The position numbers were made by a program, and so were the translations under genes. From Streptomyces sp. S4.7 (GTDB taxonomy: Bacteria > Actinomycetota > Actinomycetes > Streptomycetales > Streptomycetaceae): a stretch of DNA of 64,000 nucleotides. How positions within the stretch are numbered: the stretch's first letter is position 1; each line of letters opens with the position of its first letter. Below, in pieces: positions 16,732-25,903 of this stretch. The stretch covers positions 4,898,001-4,962,000 of the forward strand of contig NZ_CP048397.1 in assembly GCF_010384365.1 (NCBI RefSeq), given 5' to 3'. The notes under the pieces were generated by a model. The model made no database searches. It was not told the origin of the DNA and was given only the letters and a program-made list of their open reading frames with translations.

Positions 16732-17979
16732 ATGACGACCAGAATTCTTCCGGTCGTCGGTGATGCCGACGCCGCCAGATCCGTCACCACCCTGCTCAGC
16801 CAGCTCCCGGACGCGGAGCCGGCCGGGCCGGTCGGTGACTCGACCTCGCTGATCGACACCCTGGCCAGGCTGGCCACGGAGTCGATCGACGAACTGCCGG
16901 AAGTGGTTCTGGTACATGAGCGGATCGGTCCCGTCCCGGCCCTTGAGCTGATCAGGGAGGTGGCCCTGCGCTTTCCCGCGGTCGGGGTCATCCTGGTCAC
17001 CGCCGACGCGAGCCCCGGCCTCTTCTCGGCCGCGATGGACTCGGGCGCGCGTGGACTGGTCGGGCTGCCGCTCTCGTACGAGGAACTCGCCCAGCGCGTC
17101 CAGGCCGCCGCGGCCTGGTCCGTGGGCGTACGGCGCCACCTGGGCCACGGCGGCGACGTGTTCACCGGTCCCGGTGGCACCGTCGTCACGGTCAGCGGAG
17201 CGAAGGGCGGCGTCGGCACGACCGTGGCCGCCGTCCAACTCGCCCTCGCCGCCAAGGCGTCGGGCATGACGGTGGCCCTCGCCGACCTGGACCTCCAGGC
17301 CGGCGACGTCGCCTCCTACCTGGACGTGCAGTTCCGCCGCTCGATCGTGGACCTCGCCACCATCCAGGACATCTCGCCCCGCGTGCTCCAGGACGCGGTC
17401 TTCACCCACCACACCGGCATGGGGCTGCTGCTCGCGCCGGGGGAGGGTGAACGGGGTGAGGAGATAAACGACCGCTCCGTACGCCAGATCGTCAGCGCGC
17501 TCCGCAACCGCTACGAGGTCGTGATCATCGACTGCGGCACGCAGACGACGAGCGCGAACGCGGCGGCGATCGAGATGGCCGACACCACCCTGCTGCTGAC
17601 CACACCGGACGTGGTGGCGGTACGGGCGGCCAAGCGCATGGTCAAGCTCTGGGACCGGCTCCAGATCCGCAAGGCGGAGGAGACGACGATCGTGGTGAAC
17701 CGCTACATGCGGAACACCGAGATCCAGCCGCCCCTCATCGAGAAGATCACCAGCACCAAGGTGTCACGGGTGGTCATCCCGGCGAACTTCAAGGAGCTCC
17801 ACGCGGCGGTCGACGCGGGCAGGATGCAGGACCTGGAGTCCAAGTCGACGGTGAAGCAGGCGCTCTGGGGGCTCGCGGGGGAGCTGGGACTGGTGAAGAC
17901 TCCCGAAGGCGCGGAGAAGCAGGGGAAGTTCAAGGGAGACCGGGGGTCGGTCGGGGTGCGACGCGGACGATCGAAATGA
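16732..17979 (+). CDS. cpaE: CpaE/TadZ-like ATPase for pilus localisation
   Basis: The protein has 415 residues. An N-terminal receiver-like domain (about 1-135, with ASPGLFSAAMDSGARGLVGLPLS) is followed by a MinD/ParA-type ATPase domain. The deviant Walker A is AKGGVGTT, with Lys158, and the conserved VALADLDLQAGDVASYLD follows. CpaE/TadZ proteins place the Tad machine in the cell. The C-terminal tail is basic (VGVRRGRSK). It follows cpaB by 7 bp. Confidence 0.88.
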   Translation: MTTRILPVVGDADAARSVTTLLSQLPDAEPAGPVGDSTSLIDTLARLATESIDELPEVVLVHERIGPVPALELIREVALRFPAVGVILVTADASPGLFSAAMDSGARGLVGLPLSYEELAQRVQAAAAWSVGVRRHLGHGGDVFTGPGGTVVTVSGAKGGVGTTVAAVQLALAAKASGMTVALADLDLQAGDVASYLDVQFRRSIVDLATIQDISPRVLQDAVFTHHTGMGLLLAPGEGERGEEINDRSVRQIVSALRNRYEVVIIDCGTQTTSANAAAIEMADTTLLLTTPDVVAVRAAKRMVKLWDRLQIRKAEETTIVVNRYMRNTEIQPPLIEKITSTKVSRVVIPANFKELHAAVDAGRMQDLESKSTVKQALWGLAGELGLVKTPEGAEKQGKFKGDRGSVGVRRGRSK

Positions 17980-18034
17980 CCGGAACGGCTGCGGGGACCA
18001 GAGGGATGACGAGGCTGAGGGGGCACGTTGAACC

Positions 18035-18472
18035 ATGAGCAATCCACAGATACGGGCAGATGAGCGCGGCGGCGTGGCCCCGGCACCGGGCCCGCGCCGG
18101 TTCCTCGGCCGTGCACTCGACGACCGCGGCCAGGCCGCGGTCGAGTTCACCGGCCTGATGCCGGTCATCCTGGCCACCGCCGTCCTGCTCTGGCAGGCGG
18201 CGCTGGTCGGCTACACCTTCTCCCTCGCGGGCAACGCGGCCGACGAGGCCGTACGGGCCGGGACCGTGGCCCTTGCGGGGACGCGCGACGCGGCGTGCGA
18301 GGAGGCCGGCGAGAAGGACCTGCCCGGGGCCTGGGACTCCACCATCGACTGCTGGACGGAGGGGGACCTCGTCAAGGCGCAGGTCGACCTCAAGGTCCCG
18401 GTGCTCTTCGCGGGCTCGGTCAATTTCCCGTTCACCGTTCCGGGCCGGTCGGCCGCCGTGAAGGAGAGCTGA
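18035..18472 (+). CDS. TadE-like pseudopilin
   Basis: The protein has 145 residues. A 32-residue hydrophilic leader ends DDRG|QAAVEF: a prepilin peptidase site with Glu at +5, then a hydrophobic helix (TGLMPVILATAVLLWQAAL). Residues AGNAADEAVRAGTVAL resemble TadE-family proteins. Two Cys (ACEEAG, IDCWTEG) may form a disulfide. The stop is followed directly by the next TadE-like gene. Confidence 0.85.
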   Translation: MSNPQIRADERGGVAPAPGPRRFLGRALDDRGQAAVEFTGLMPVILATAVLLWQAALVGYTFSLAGNAADEAVRAGTVALAGTRDAACEEAGEKDLPGAWDSTIDCWTEGDLVKAQVDLKVPVLFAGSVNFPFTVPGRSAAVKES

Positions 18473-18474
18473 CC

Positions 18475-18837
18475 ATGCCGAAGGGAACCCCGCGCACCGA
18501 GGACAGGGGCCAGGCGGCCATCGAGTTCGCCGGCCTCATCACCCTCCTGCTCTTCATCGGCCTCACCGCCATACAGCTCGGCCTCGCGGCGTACGCCGTC
18601 CAGCAGGCCGGTACGGCGTCCCGCGCCGCGGCCCGCGCGGCATCCCAGCACGACGCCGGTTACGCCAACGTCGGCAAGAGTTCGATGAGTGACTGGCTGG
18701 CCGATGACGCCGACATCCAGACGCCGCAGTACTTCGGCGACGAGATCACGGTCACCGCCACCGTCCCCATCCCGGCGATCCTGCCGATCCTCGACTTCGG
18801 CGAAGCGGAGAGAAGCGCCACCATGCCCCAAGACTGA
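18475..18837 (+). CDS. Second TadE-like pseudopilin
   Basis: The protein has 120 residues from ATG 18475, 2 bp after the preceding stop. The leader ends EDRG|QAAIEFAG with Glu at +5, then a hydrophobic helix (LITLLLFIGLTAIQLGLAAYAV). AGTASRAAARAASQ is typical of TadE proteins. It is likely a minor pilin of the Tad pilus, processed by the A24 peptidase encoded at 34687. Confidence 0.87.
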   Translation: MPKGTPRTEDRGQAAIEFAGLITLLLFIGLTAIQLGLAAYAVQQAGTASRAAARAASQHDAGYANVGKSSMSDWLADDADIQTPQYFGDEITVTATVPIPAILPILDFGEAERSATMPQD

Positions 18838-18911
18838 CCGGAGCGGCCGGGCCCGCACCGCACAGACGCACCACCCGAGCACCACACCAGCACGACCTGG
18901 GAGTTGAGGAC

Positions 18912-20252
18912 ATGAGCCTGAGGGCGCGCATCAACAGCCCCGAGCCGACGAACGGGATGAGCGAGGAAAGCCTGCTCGTCGGCGTGTACCGGGCCAAGCT
19001 CCTCGAGGAGATCGACCTCGCGGAGATGTCCGCCCTGGCCGCGGCCGAGCGCCGGGCCAGGCTCGAGCGCGTGCTGGGCCACATCATCAGCCGAGAGGGC
19101 CCCGTGCTCTCCTCCGGCGAGCGCTCCCAGCTCATCCGCCGCGTCGTCGACGAAGCCCTCGGCCTCGGCATCCTGGAGCCCCTGCTCGAAGACGCCTCCA
19201 TCAGCGAGATCATGGTGAACGGCCACGAGCAGGTCTTCGTGGAGCGCAGCGGCCGGCTGGAGATGCTGCCGATGCGGTTCACATCCAACGAACAGCTGAT
19301 GCAGACCATCGAGCGCATCGTCTCCACCGTCAACCGCCGCGTGGACGAGGCGAATCCGATGGTGGACGCGCGACTGCCGTCCGGCGAGCGTGTCAACGTC
19401 ATCATCCCGCCGCTCTCCCTCAGCGGCCCCATTCTCACGATCCGCCGCTTCCCCCGGGCCTTCACCCTCCAGGAGATGATCGCTCTCGGCTCGCTCGACG
19501 AGCAGATGATGATCCTGCTGTCCGGTCTGGTCCGCGCGAAGTTCAACGTGATCGTGTCCGGGGCCACCGGTACCGGCAAGACGACCCTCCTCAACGCCCT
19601 GTCCGGGCTCATCCCCGACGGCGAGCGCATCGTGACCATCGAGGACTCCGCCGAACTCCAGCTCCAGCAGCAGCATGTGATCACCCTGGAGACCCGCCCC
19701 GCCAACGTGGAGGGCAAGGGTCAGATCACCATCCGTGACCTCGTCCGCAACTCCCTGCGTATGCGCCCCGACCGCATCATCGTCGGTGAGGTCCGTGGCG
19801 GCGAGACGCTCGACATGCTCCAGGCGATGTCCACCGGTCACGACGGATCGCTCGCGACCGTCCACGCCAACAGCGCCGAGGACGCGCTGATGCGACTCCA
19901 GACCCTGGCGTCCATGTCGGAGGTCGAGATCCCCTTCGTGGCGATCAAGGACCAGATCAACAGCGCCGTCGACGTGATCGTCCAGCTGACCAGGCACGCC
20001 GACGGCTCCCGCCGTATCACCGAGATCGCCATCGTCGACTCCCACGGCCGCGAGGAGTACCGGATCGTCTCGGTCTGCCGCTATCTCGCCCAGCCCATGG
20101 CCGCCGACGGCCGGATCCACGGCCACTTCGAGTACTACCCGCTGCCCCGCCGGATCGCGGATCGCCTCTACATGCGGAGCGAACCCCTTCCCCCCGCCTT
20201 CGGGGTCGCCGAGTCCGAGGAGCAGCTCGCACTCCGGAAGTCGGTCGCCTGA
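18912..20252 (+). CDS. tadA: Tad secretion ATPase TadA/CpaF
   Basis: The protein has 446 residues, typical of TadA/CpaF secretion ATPases. Walker A is GATGTGKTT with Lys223, and RMRPDRIIVGEVRGGE and MSTGHDGSLATVHANS carry the Asp/His-box residues of the VirB11/PilT family. It powers Flp pilus assembly from the cytoplasmic face of the membrane, with TadB and TadC as platform. It starts 74 bp after the second tadE-like gene. Confidence 0.95.
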   Translation: MSLRARINSPEPTNGMSEESLLVGVYRAKLLEEIDLAEMSALAAAERRARLERVLGHIISREGPVLSSGERSQLIRRVVDEALGLGILEPLLEDASISEIMVNGHEQVFVERSGRLEMLPMRFTSNEQLMQTIERIVSTVNRRVDEANPMVDARLPSGERVNVIIPPLSLSGPILTIRRFPRAFTLQEMIALGSLDEQMMILLSGLVRAKFNVIVSGATGTGKTTLLNALSGLIPDGERIVTIEDSAELQLQQQHVITLETRPANVEGKGQITIRDLVRNSLRMRPDRIIVGEVRGGETLDMLQAMSTGHDGSLATVHANSAEDALMRLQTLASMSEVEIPFVAIKDQINSAVDVIVQLTRHADGSRRITEIAIVDSHGREEYRIVSVCRYLAQPMAADGRIHGHFEYYPLPRRIADRLYMRSEPLPPAFGVAESEEQLALRKSVA

Positions 20253-20309
20253 TCCCCGGCCACCACCACAGTCCCTGCCCGCCGCTCACCCAGAAGGTCC
20301 CCGCACGAC

Positions 20310-21251
20310 ATGGATAATCTCCCGCTCCTGACGATAGGCATCACACTGCTCACGTGTGTGCTCGGCGTCGTCGGCGTGCACGTCTACTCGGCGGGCAAGG
20401 CCCAACGACAGGTCCTCGTCGACCGGATGTCCCAGACGGGCCAGATGGCGTCGGTCGGCGGCCGGCGACAGCGCTTCATCGGGATCGACCGGCGGCTTCG
20501 CAGGACCGGCATCGGCAAGCGCATCGAGCGCAAGATCGCCGTGACCGGTCTCGACGTGTCGCCGGGCGAGTACGCGATCTATGTCGTCGCCGGTCTGCTC
20601 GCCGTCTACTTCATCATCGGCGCCATCTTCGCCCCGTTCTTCGGTGTGCTGGCGGCGCTCGTCGGTGTGTGGGGCGGCAACGCGTTCCTGAACTGGCAGC
20701 GGACCAAGCGGACCGAGGCCTTCATCAACCAGCTGCCGGAGCTGACGCGCGTGCTCGCCAACGCCACCCAGGCGGGCCTCGCGATGCGTACGGCCCTGGT
20801 CATGGCGTCGGAGGAACTCGACAACCCGGCCGGTGAGGAACTGCGCAAGGTGGCGGACCAACTGGCCGTCGGACACTCCCTGGACGACGCGCTCGGCGAG
20901 CTCGCCGAGCGGCTGCCCTCCCGTGAGCTCGTCGTGCTCGTCACCACACTGATCCTCTCCAGCCGCGCCGGTGGCCAGGTCGTCAGCTCGCTGCGCAACC
21001 TCACCGAGACGCTGGAGGAGCGCAAGGAGACCCGGCGAGAGGTCAAGACGATGCTCTCCCAGATCCAGGTCACCGCGCTCGCCGTGCCGATGCTCGGCCT
21101 CGGCTTCCTGCTGATGATCAACGCCACGACGCCCGGGGCGCTCGACAAGATGACCGGTTCGGCGCTGGGACAGATCGGCACCGTACTCGCCTTCGGCCTC
21201 TACGGTGTCGGCTTCTTCCTCATCCGCCGCATGTCCCGCATCCAGGTCTGA
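20310..21251 (+). CDS. tadB: Tad platform protein TadB
   Basis: The 313-residue membrane protein contains the type II secretion system F domain (about 145-280, including VLANATQAGLAMRTALVMASEEL and LVVLVTTLILSSRAGGQV). N-terminal and C-terminal hydrophobic helices anchor it. With TadC it forms the inner-membrane platform for the pilus ATPase. Its place between tadA and tadC is standard. Confidence 0.92.
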   Translation: MDNLPLLTIGITLLTCVLGVVGVHVYSAGKAQRQVLVDRMSQTGQMASVGGRRQRFIGIDRRLRRTGIGKRIERKIAVTGLDVSPGEYAIYVVAGLLAVYFIIGAIFAPFFGVLAALVGVWGGNAFLNWQRTKRTEAFINQLPELTRVLANATQAGLAMRTALVMASEELDNPAGEELRKVADQLAVGHSLDDALGELAERLPSRELVVLVTTLILSSRAGGQVVSSLRNLTETLEERKETRREVKTMLSQIQVTALAVPMLGLGFLLMINATTPGALDKMTGSALGQIGTVLAFGLYGVGFFLIRRMSRIQV

Positions 21252-21271
21252 GAAAGGAGGGCACGCACATC

Positions 21272-22162
21272 ATGGAACTTCTGCTTTCGGCCCTCATGGG
21301 ACTCGCCATCTACGGCGTCTTCCACGGCGTCCGGCTCTACCGCGCCGACGCCAAACTCCCCGGCGACCTGGCCGTGGCCCTGGAGATCGGCGCCACCCGC
21401 ACCACCGCGGTCGGCTCCGGCATCGACCGCATGGGCATGCGCTACGCCCCGTCCGTGCTGCGGATGATGGGACCCAAGCGCGTCGACGCGCTGCGCCGCC
21501 GCCTCGACATGGCGGGCAACCCCGGCGGTATGACCGTCGACCGGTACGCGGCCCGCCGAGCGGTCTACGGCGCTCTCGGCACGATGGCCGCGCTCTCCCT
21601 GATCGTCCGCGGCCAGACGGTCATCGCCGTCGTCGCCTTCGCCTACGGCATGGTCTGGACCGACGTCATCATCCGCAGCGCCATCCGCCGGCGCCGCGCG
21701 GACATCGAGCGCACCCTGCCGGACTTCCTCGACGTCCTGGCGGTCGTCGTCTCAGCGGGTCTCGGCTTCCGCCAGGCCCTGGAGCGCGTCGCGGAGAAGT
21801 ACAAGGGCCCCTGGTCCGATGAACTGCGCATCACGCTGCGCCAGATGGACATGGGCGTGGGCCGCCGCGAGGCGTTCGACCAACTGCGCAAGCGCAACGA
21901 CTCCGAACAGGTCTCGATGTTCGTCACCGCGCTCCAGCAGGGTGAGGAACTGGGCGCGCCGATCGTCGACACCCTGATTCAGATCGCCAACGACATGCGC
22001 CGTACCGACGCCCAGAACGCCCGGCGGGCCGCGGCGCAGGCGGTTCCGAAGACCACGCTCGTCGTGACCATGGTGATGCTTCCGGCAACCATGATTCTGA
22101 TCGTCCTGAGCTTCTACTACGGTTCCGGTGTGGACTTCGGGGAGATCCTCTCCGGAGGCTGA
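21272..22162 (+). CDS. tadC: Tad platform protein TadC
   Basis: This 296-residue T2SSF-domain membrane protein has the core TLPDFLDVLAVVVSAGLGFRQALERVAEKY and a C-terminal helix (TMVMLPATMILIVLSFYYG). It follows tadB by 20 bp with AAAGGAGG just upstream of the start. Partner of TadB. Confidence 0.92.
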   Translation: MELLLSALMGLAIYGVFHGVRLYRADAKLPGDLAVALEIGATRTTAVGSGIDRMGMRYAPSVLRMMGPKRVDALRRRLDMAGNPGGMTVDRYAARRAVYGALGTMAALSLIVRGQTVIAVVAFAYGMVWTDVIIRSAIRRRRADIERTLPDFLDVLAVVVSAGLGFRQALERVAEKYKGPWSDELRITLRQMDMGVGRREAFDQLRKRNDSEQVSMFVTALQQGEELGAPIVDTLIQIANDMRRTDAQNARRAAAQAVPKTTLVVTMVMLPATMILIVLSFYYGSGVDFGEILSGG

Positions 22163-22244
22163 TGACTCGCGCGGACCGGCGCGAGGGCGTGAGACCGGCA
22201 CCCGGACCCAGACCGACACCCCATCCGAGCGGGAGGTGACCCCC

Positions 22245-23576
22245 ATGGCCCCACGAACGACGACTCTGACCGGCGGAATCCGCAGCGAGACCCCCGCGGC
22301 CGCCACGCCGAACCACCTCCCACCACTGCCGATCCAGGTCAACGCCCTCCAGGCGCTGTGCCGTCAGACGTTCGGCTTCCGGATGGCGATGATCGTCCTG
22401 GCCGCGCCGTTCGCACTCGACCGCACCGCGGCGGGACTCGCCACCTGGCTCGTCGGCTCCTCCGTGCTCGTCACGTTCATGGTGTCCTACGTCCTGCTGC
22501 GGGACTGGGAACGCTTCGGGCCCATCCTGCTCCGCCACCCGTCTCTGCTCGCCGTCGACATGCTGTTCGGCGCGCTGCTGCTGGCCACCGCCTCGCCGGA
22601 CTCGACCCTCGCGTACGTCACCATCTGTACGCCGCTGCTCGCCGGCCTGGTCTACGGCTGGCGCGGCGCCGCGCTCTTCGCCGTGCTCCAGGCCCTCATC
22701 GTGGCCGGCGCCTACACCGTCAACGACGAGGTAGAAGCGGGCTTCAACGCGCTCCTCCTGCCGGGACTGTGCGTCATCGCCGGTGCCATCGGCAGCACCC
22801 TGCGCAACCTGATGCTCGGCTTCGGCACCGCCAGCCAGGCGCTCACCGAGGCCCGCGCCCGGCTCGCGGTCACCGGCGCCGTCGAGGAGGAACGGGCCAG
22901 GCTGGCCCGCGAGATGCACGACTCGGTGGCCAAGACCCTGCACGGTCTGGCGATGGCAGCCGACGGCCTCGCCAGCACGGCCGACCGGATGGACCCGCTC
23001 ACCGTCAAGCACCAGGCGGAACTCGTCGCCCGATCGGCCCGCCGCGCCGCCGCCGAGTCCCGCGAACTCCTCTCCGACCTGCGCCGGGAGTCCGGCCTCG
23101 ACGGCGGGGTCGATGTCGTCGCCGAACTCCGTTCGCGTACGGAGGACTTCACCCGGCGCCACAGCGTCCCGGCGTCCTTCCGCCAGCTCGGCGAGACCGC
23201 CATGCCGCCCATCCCGCACGCCGTGGCCAGGCACGCCCTGACCATCGCCAGCGAGGCCATGGAGAACGCGAAGCGGCACGCGCACCCGACGTACGTCGAC
23301 GTATCGGCGGGAGTGGTGCGCGACGTGCTGCGCATCAGCGTGTACGACGACGGGAAGGGCCTGCCCGAGGGCACCTCGCTCGAAGACCTCCGGAGGGCGG
23401 GCCACTTCGGCCTCGTCGGCATGGTGGAACGCGCGGCGTCCATCGGGGCCCGTATCCGCATCGGCAGGGGCCGGGCGGCGAAGGGCACGGAAGTACGGCT
23501 GGAACTCCCGCTCACGGCTCTGGGACTGCCCCCGGGCCAACGCCCGAGGCAGCATCCGGCGCCACAGCTGAACTGA
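22245..23576 (+). CDS. Sensor histidine kinase (HisKA_3 type)
   Basis: The protein has 443 residues from ATG 22245, with GGGAGG 7 bp upstream. There are about five or six membrane helices in the N-terminal half (residues 45-190), no large extracellular sensor domain, then a HisKA_3 dimerisation box ERARLAREMHDSVAKTLHGL with the phospho-accepting His, and an HATPase with DDGKGLPEG and GHFGLVGMVERA. It lies between tadC and the response regulator, so the pair probably controls pilus and associated genes. Confidence 0.9.
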   Translation: MAPRTTTLTGGIRSETPAAATPNHLPPLPIQVNALQALCRQTFGFRMAMIVLAAPFALDRTAAGLATWLVGSSVLVTFMVSYVLLRDWERFGPILLRHPSLLAVDMLFGALLLATASPDSTLAYVTICTPLLAGLVYGWRGAALFAVLQALIVAGAYTVNDEVEAGFNALLLPGLCVIAGAIGSTLRNLMLGFGTASQALTEARARLAVTGAVEEERARLAREMHDSVAKTLHGLAMAADGLASTADRMDPLTVKHQAELVARSARRAAAESRELLSDLRRESGLDGGVDVVAELRSRTEDFTRRHSVPASFRQLGETAMPPIPHAVARHALTIASEAMENAKRHAHPTYVDVSAGVVRDVLRISVYDDGKGLPEGTSLEDLRRAGHFGLVGMVERAASIGARIRIGRGRAAKGTEVRLELPLTALGLPPGQRPRQHPAPQLN

Positions 23577-23649
23577 ACCCGACCCCAGTACTTCCGTCCC
23601 GGAGCAGCAACCCACCCATTGTCCCCACCCATGAGAGGAGGCCGCAGCC

Positions 23650-24756
23650 ATGCCGGACGACATCTCCCGGAGTTCCGGGCAGCACTGGACACAGCAGTCG
23701 CACGTATCGCAGCACTCGTCCTCGCACGCCACACCGCTCAGCTCGGAGCACACCGCGGGAGTCCCCACGTCAGCACCGCCGGCGGCATCCGGAGGATTCC
23801 CCGCCCTGCCAGGGCGGATGCCCATGACGCCCCCGCTGCGCGTCGTGGTCGCCGACGACAACCCGGTCGTACGGGCGGGTCTGACCGTCCTGCTGTCGGG
23901 CCGCGACGACATCGAGGTCGCCGCGGAGGCGGTCGACGGCCGTCAGGCATACGAACAGACCGTCCAACACAAGCCGGACGTGGTCCTGTTGGACGTCCGT
24001 ATGCCGGGTGTCGACGGAATCTCCGCCCTCCCGCACCTGGTGCGGCTCGCGCCGGTGCTGATGATGACGTACAGCCGCGAGAGCGAGATCGTCCACGAGG
24101 CGCTGCGGCTGGGCGCGGGCGGCTATCTCGTCCACGGCGAGTTCACGGCCGACCAACTGGTCGCCGCCGTCCGGGACATCAAGCAGGGCCGGGCCCACTT
24201 CACGCACTCGGCCTCCAGCGCGCTGCTGGCGAGCGTCCGGGACGGGGGCGGCGCGGACCCGGGCGCCGGCGCGCTTCCCGAGGGACTGGGGACGGCGTTC
24301 ACCGGCCCCGGCTACCAGCCCGCACCGCCGACGCATTCGTCTGCAAACGCACACGCCGGTCATGGGCATCCGCCGTACGTTTCTCCTGCAAACCGGCAAG
24401 TAACACCCGGTGATCGGGAGTTGAACCGGCAACAATTTGCTCCGGGGCCTTCGCTTTCGCAAGCGAATGTGGCACATTCATCTCAAGCACAGGCGATGCC
24501 GGGGATGCCCGGCACGGCCGGGGCGACCGGATCTCCGGAGGGCCTCTACTCGGAGCTGAGCCAGCGGGAGGTGGAGATCATGGACCTGATCGCGTCAGGA
24601 ATGACGAATCAGCAGATCGCCTCCGCCTGCTTCATCAGTCAGAAGACCGTCAAGAATCACATCAATCGCATCTTCGCCAAACTGAACGCCGGCAGCCGGG
24701 GCGAGGCAATCGCCTTCTGGCACGGGGCGCGAGGGGGGTCGGCCGGTCGTGGCTGA
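23650..24756 (+). CDS. LuxR/NarL-family response regulator with long linker
   Basis: The protein has 368 residues, well above the usual 210-230. A 60-residue Ser/His/Pro-rich extension is followed by a receiver domain (about 64-178, phospho-acceptor Asp115 in LLDVRMPG). A 120-residue linker follows, then a LuxR-type helix-turn-helix (about 303-362, LSQREVEIMDLIASGMTNQQIASACFISQKTVKNHI). Part of the linker (24340-24485) has codon use unlike the rest of the window, with many A/T third positions. It is partnered with the adjacent kinase and stands next to flp. It is the best candidate activator for the shared 19-bp promoter dyads. Confidence 0.9.
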   Translation: MPDDISRSSGQHWTQQSHVSQHSSSHATPLSSEHTAGVPTSAPPAASGGFPALPGRMPMTPPLRVVVADDNPVVRAGLTVLLSGRDDIEVAAEAVDGRQAYEQTVQHKPDVVLLDVRMPGVDGISALPHLVRLAPVLMMTYSRESEIVHEALRLGAGGYLVHGEFTADQLVAAVRDIKQGRAHFTHSASSALLASVRDGGGADPGAGALPEGLGTAFTGPGYQPAPPTHSSANAHAGHGHPPYVSPANRQVTPGDRELNRQQFAPGPSLSQANVAHSSQAQAMPGMPGTAGATGSPEGLYSELSQREVEIMDLIASGMTNQQIASACFISQKTVKNHINRIFAKLNAGSRGEAIAFWHGARGGSAGRG

Positions 24757-24822
24757 GCGCGCTGAGGGCCGCGAGGGCCGTCGCGAGGAGATCGGGGCCC
24801 GGCCTGTGGGTTGGGCCCGGGG

Positions 24823-24868
24823 TTGGGCCTTGGGGCCCATGCCGTGGGGTGTCGTCACGTCGTACTTT
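24823..24868 (+). promoter_or_regulatory. Tad-regulon promoter: 19-bp dyad plus -10 (first flp gene)
   Basis: The dyad TTGGGCCTTGGGGCCCATG (24823-24841) lies 21 bp upstream of TACTTT (24863-24868). A second partial copy (TTGGGCCCGGGG) lies just upstream at about 24811, as at the other flp promoter. Same layout as five other promoters. Confidence 0.75.
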
Positions 24869-24881
24869 TCTCATGTCGCCG

Positions 24882-24957
24882 GCGCTTCCGGCCGGGAGGA
24901 AGCCGGAAGCGCGAGTGACACCAAGGACTCGTACGAGCCGGCCGGTCACCGGCCGGC
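24882..24957 (+). promoter_or_regulatory. Structured 5' leader of first flp gene
   Basis: Two hairpins precede the pilin gene. One has an 11-bp stem (GCGCTTCCGGC / GCCGGAAGCGC) with a GGAGGAA-containing loop. The other (GCCGGCCGGT / ACCGGCCGGC, 24937-24957) ends 20 bp before the start codon. The second hairpin and flanking GACACCAAGGACTCGTACGA are conserved at the second flp gene. It could act in RNA stability or translation control. Confidence 0.5.
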
Positions 24958-24977
24958 CGACACCAAAGGGGAAGCTC

Positions 24978-25211
24978 ATGTCGAACGTCACGCTGAAGGC
25001 CGCCACGAACGCCAAGCTCTACGTCGGCACCTGGGCGAACACTGCCGTCACGGCGATGAAGCGCCGCAGCGACAAGGGTCAGGGCGCGGTCGAGTACGTC
25101 GGCGTCATCGTGCTGGTGGCGCTGATCATCGCCGCGATCGTGGGCTCGGGTGTGGCCGACGAGATCGCGAACGGTCTGACCGCCAAGGTCGGCGAGATCC
25201 TCGGCGGCTGA
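24978..25211 (+). CDS. flp: Flp pilin (major pilin subunit), copy 1
   Basis: The protein has 77 residues. A 34-residue leader ends SDKG|QGAVEYVG, with Glu at +5, then a hydrophobic helix (VIVLVALIIAAIVGSGV). Mature Flp is about 43 residues. ATG 24978 follows AAAGGGGAA. It is almost identical to the second copy at 27451 (differences near the C-terminus: IANGLTAKV here, IAGGLTDKV there). It is assembled by TadA/B/C and cleaved by the A24 peptidase. Confidence 0.93.
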   Translation: MSNVTLKAATNAKLYVGTWANTAVTAMKRRSDKGQGAVEYVGVIVLVALIIAAIVGSGVADEIANGLTAKVGEILGG

Positions 25212-25213
25212 TA

Positions 25214-25873
25214 GTGCGCAGATCCCGCGAAGCAGGGCAGGCCGCTCCCATCTACATCACGATGGTGGCGGGCCTGCTCTTTCTCGCGCTCGCGTTCTTC
25301 GCGGTCGGTCAGGCCGGCGCCACACGTAACGGCGCCCAGTCCGCGGCCGACGCGGCAGCACTCGCAGCGGCCCAGGAATCTCGGGACCAGTTCCGACTCG
25401 ACCTCCTGGGCAATCTGCTCCAGCCCGGCTACCTGGACGACATCTTCAACGGCAACCCACTCGGAACCTTCAACGGCTGCGCCGAGGCCGCCCGCTTCGC
25501 CGACAAGAACGAAGCGGACCTCGACACCTCCAAGCCCTCCAGCGGATGCGGCTGGACGGGTGACGGCCGGTGGGGTTTCACGGTCGACGTCATCACTCAG
25601 AAGCCGATGGGGGACAGTGTCCTCCCGGGCACCGAGGATGAGAAGGCCGAGGCCCACGCCACGGCCGTCGTCGAACCCCGGTGCAGCTTCAAGCCGGCGG
25701 AAGACGACGAGCCGCCGGCCGAAGAGGAGCCCGAGGAGCCCGGTGAGGGTGAAGAGGAGCCGGTATCTCCGGGTGAACTCGTCTGTGACGGCAAGGGTCT
25801 GAGTATCGACCCGGTTAATCCTGTGCTGCCTGAGATGTCTGTCCTGTTCTCCGTCCGACTGGCCGAGGACTGA
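25214..25873 (+). CDS. TadG-like pilus-associated protein
   Basis: The protein has 219 residues from GTG 25214, 2 bp after the flp stop. The N-terminus EAGQAAPIYITMVAGLLFLALAFFAVGQ and ATRNGAQSAADAAALAAAQ are the TadG-type start. The prepilin-like Gly is present but the usual Glu at +5 is not. The body has three Cys in the middle region (GCAEAA, SGCGWTG), an acidic Glu/Pro-rich stretch (EDDEPPAEEEPEEPGEGEEE) and a short C-terminal tail. It is likely surface-anchored with the pilus. Confidence 0.8.
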   Translation: MRRSREAGQAAPIYITMVAGLLFLALAFFAVGQAGATRNGAQSAADAAALAAAQESRDQFRLDLLGNLLQPGYLDDIFNGNPLGTFNGCAEAARFADKNEADLDTSKPSSGCGWTGDGRWGFTVDVITQKPMGDSVLPGTEDEKAEAHATAVVEPRCSFKPAEDDEPPAEEEPEEPGEGEEEPVSPGELVCDGKGLSIDPVNPVLPEMSVLFSVRLAED

Positions 25874-25903
25874 CCGCGAGTGAACGCAAAGGAACAATTA
25901 CTG

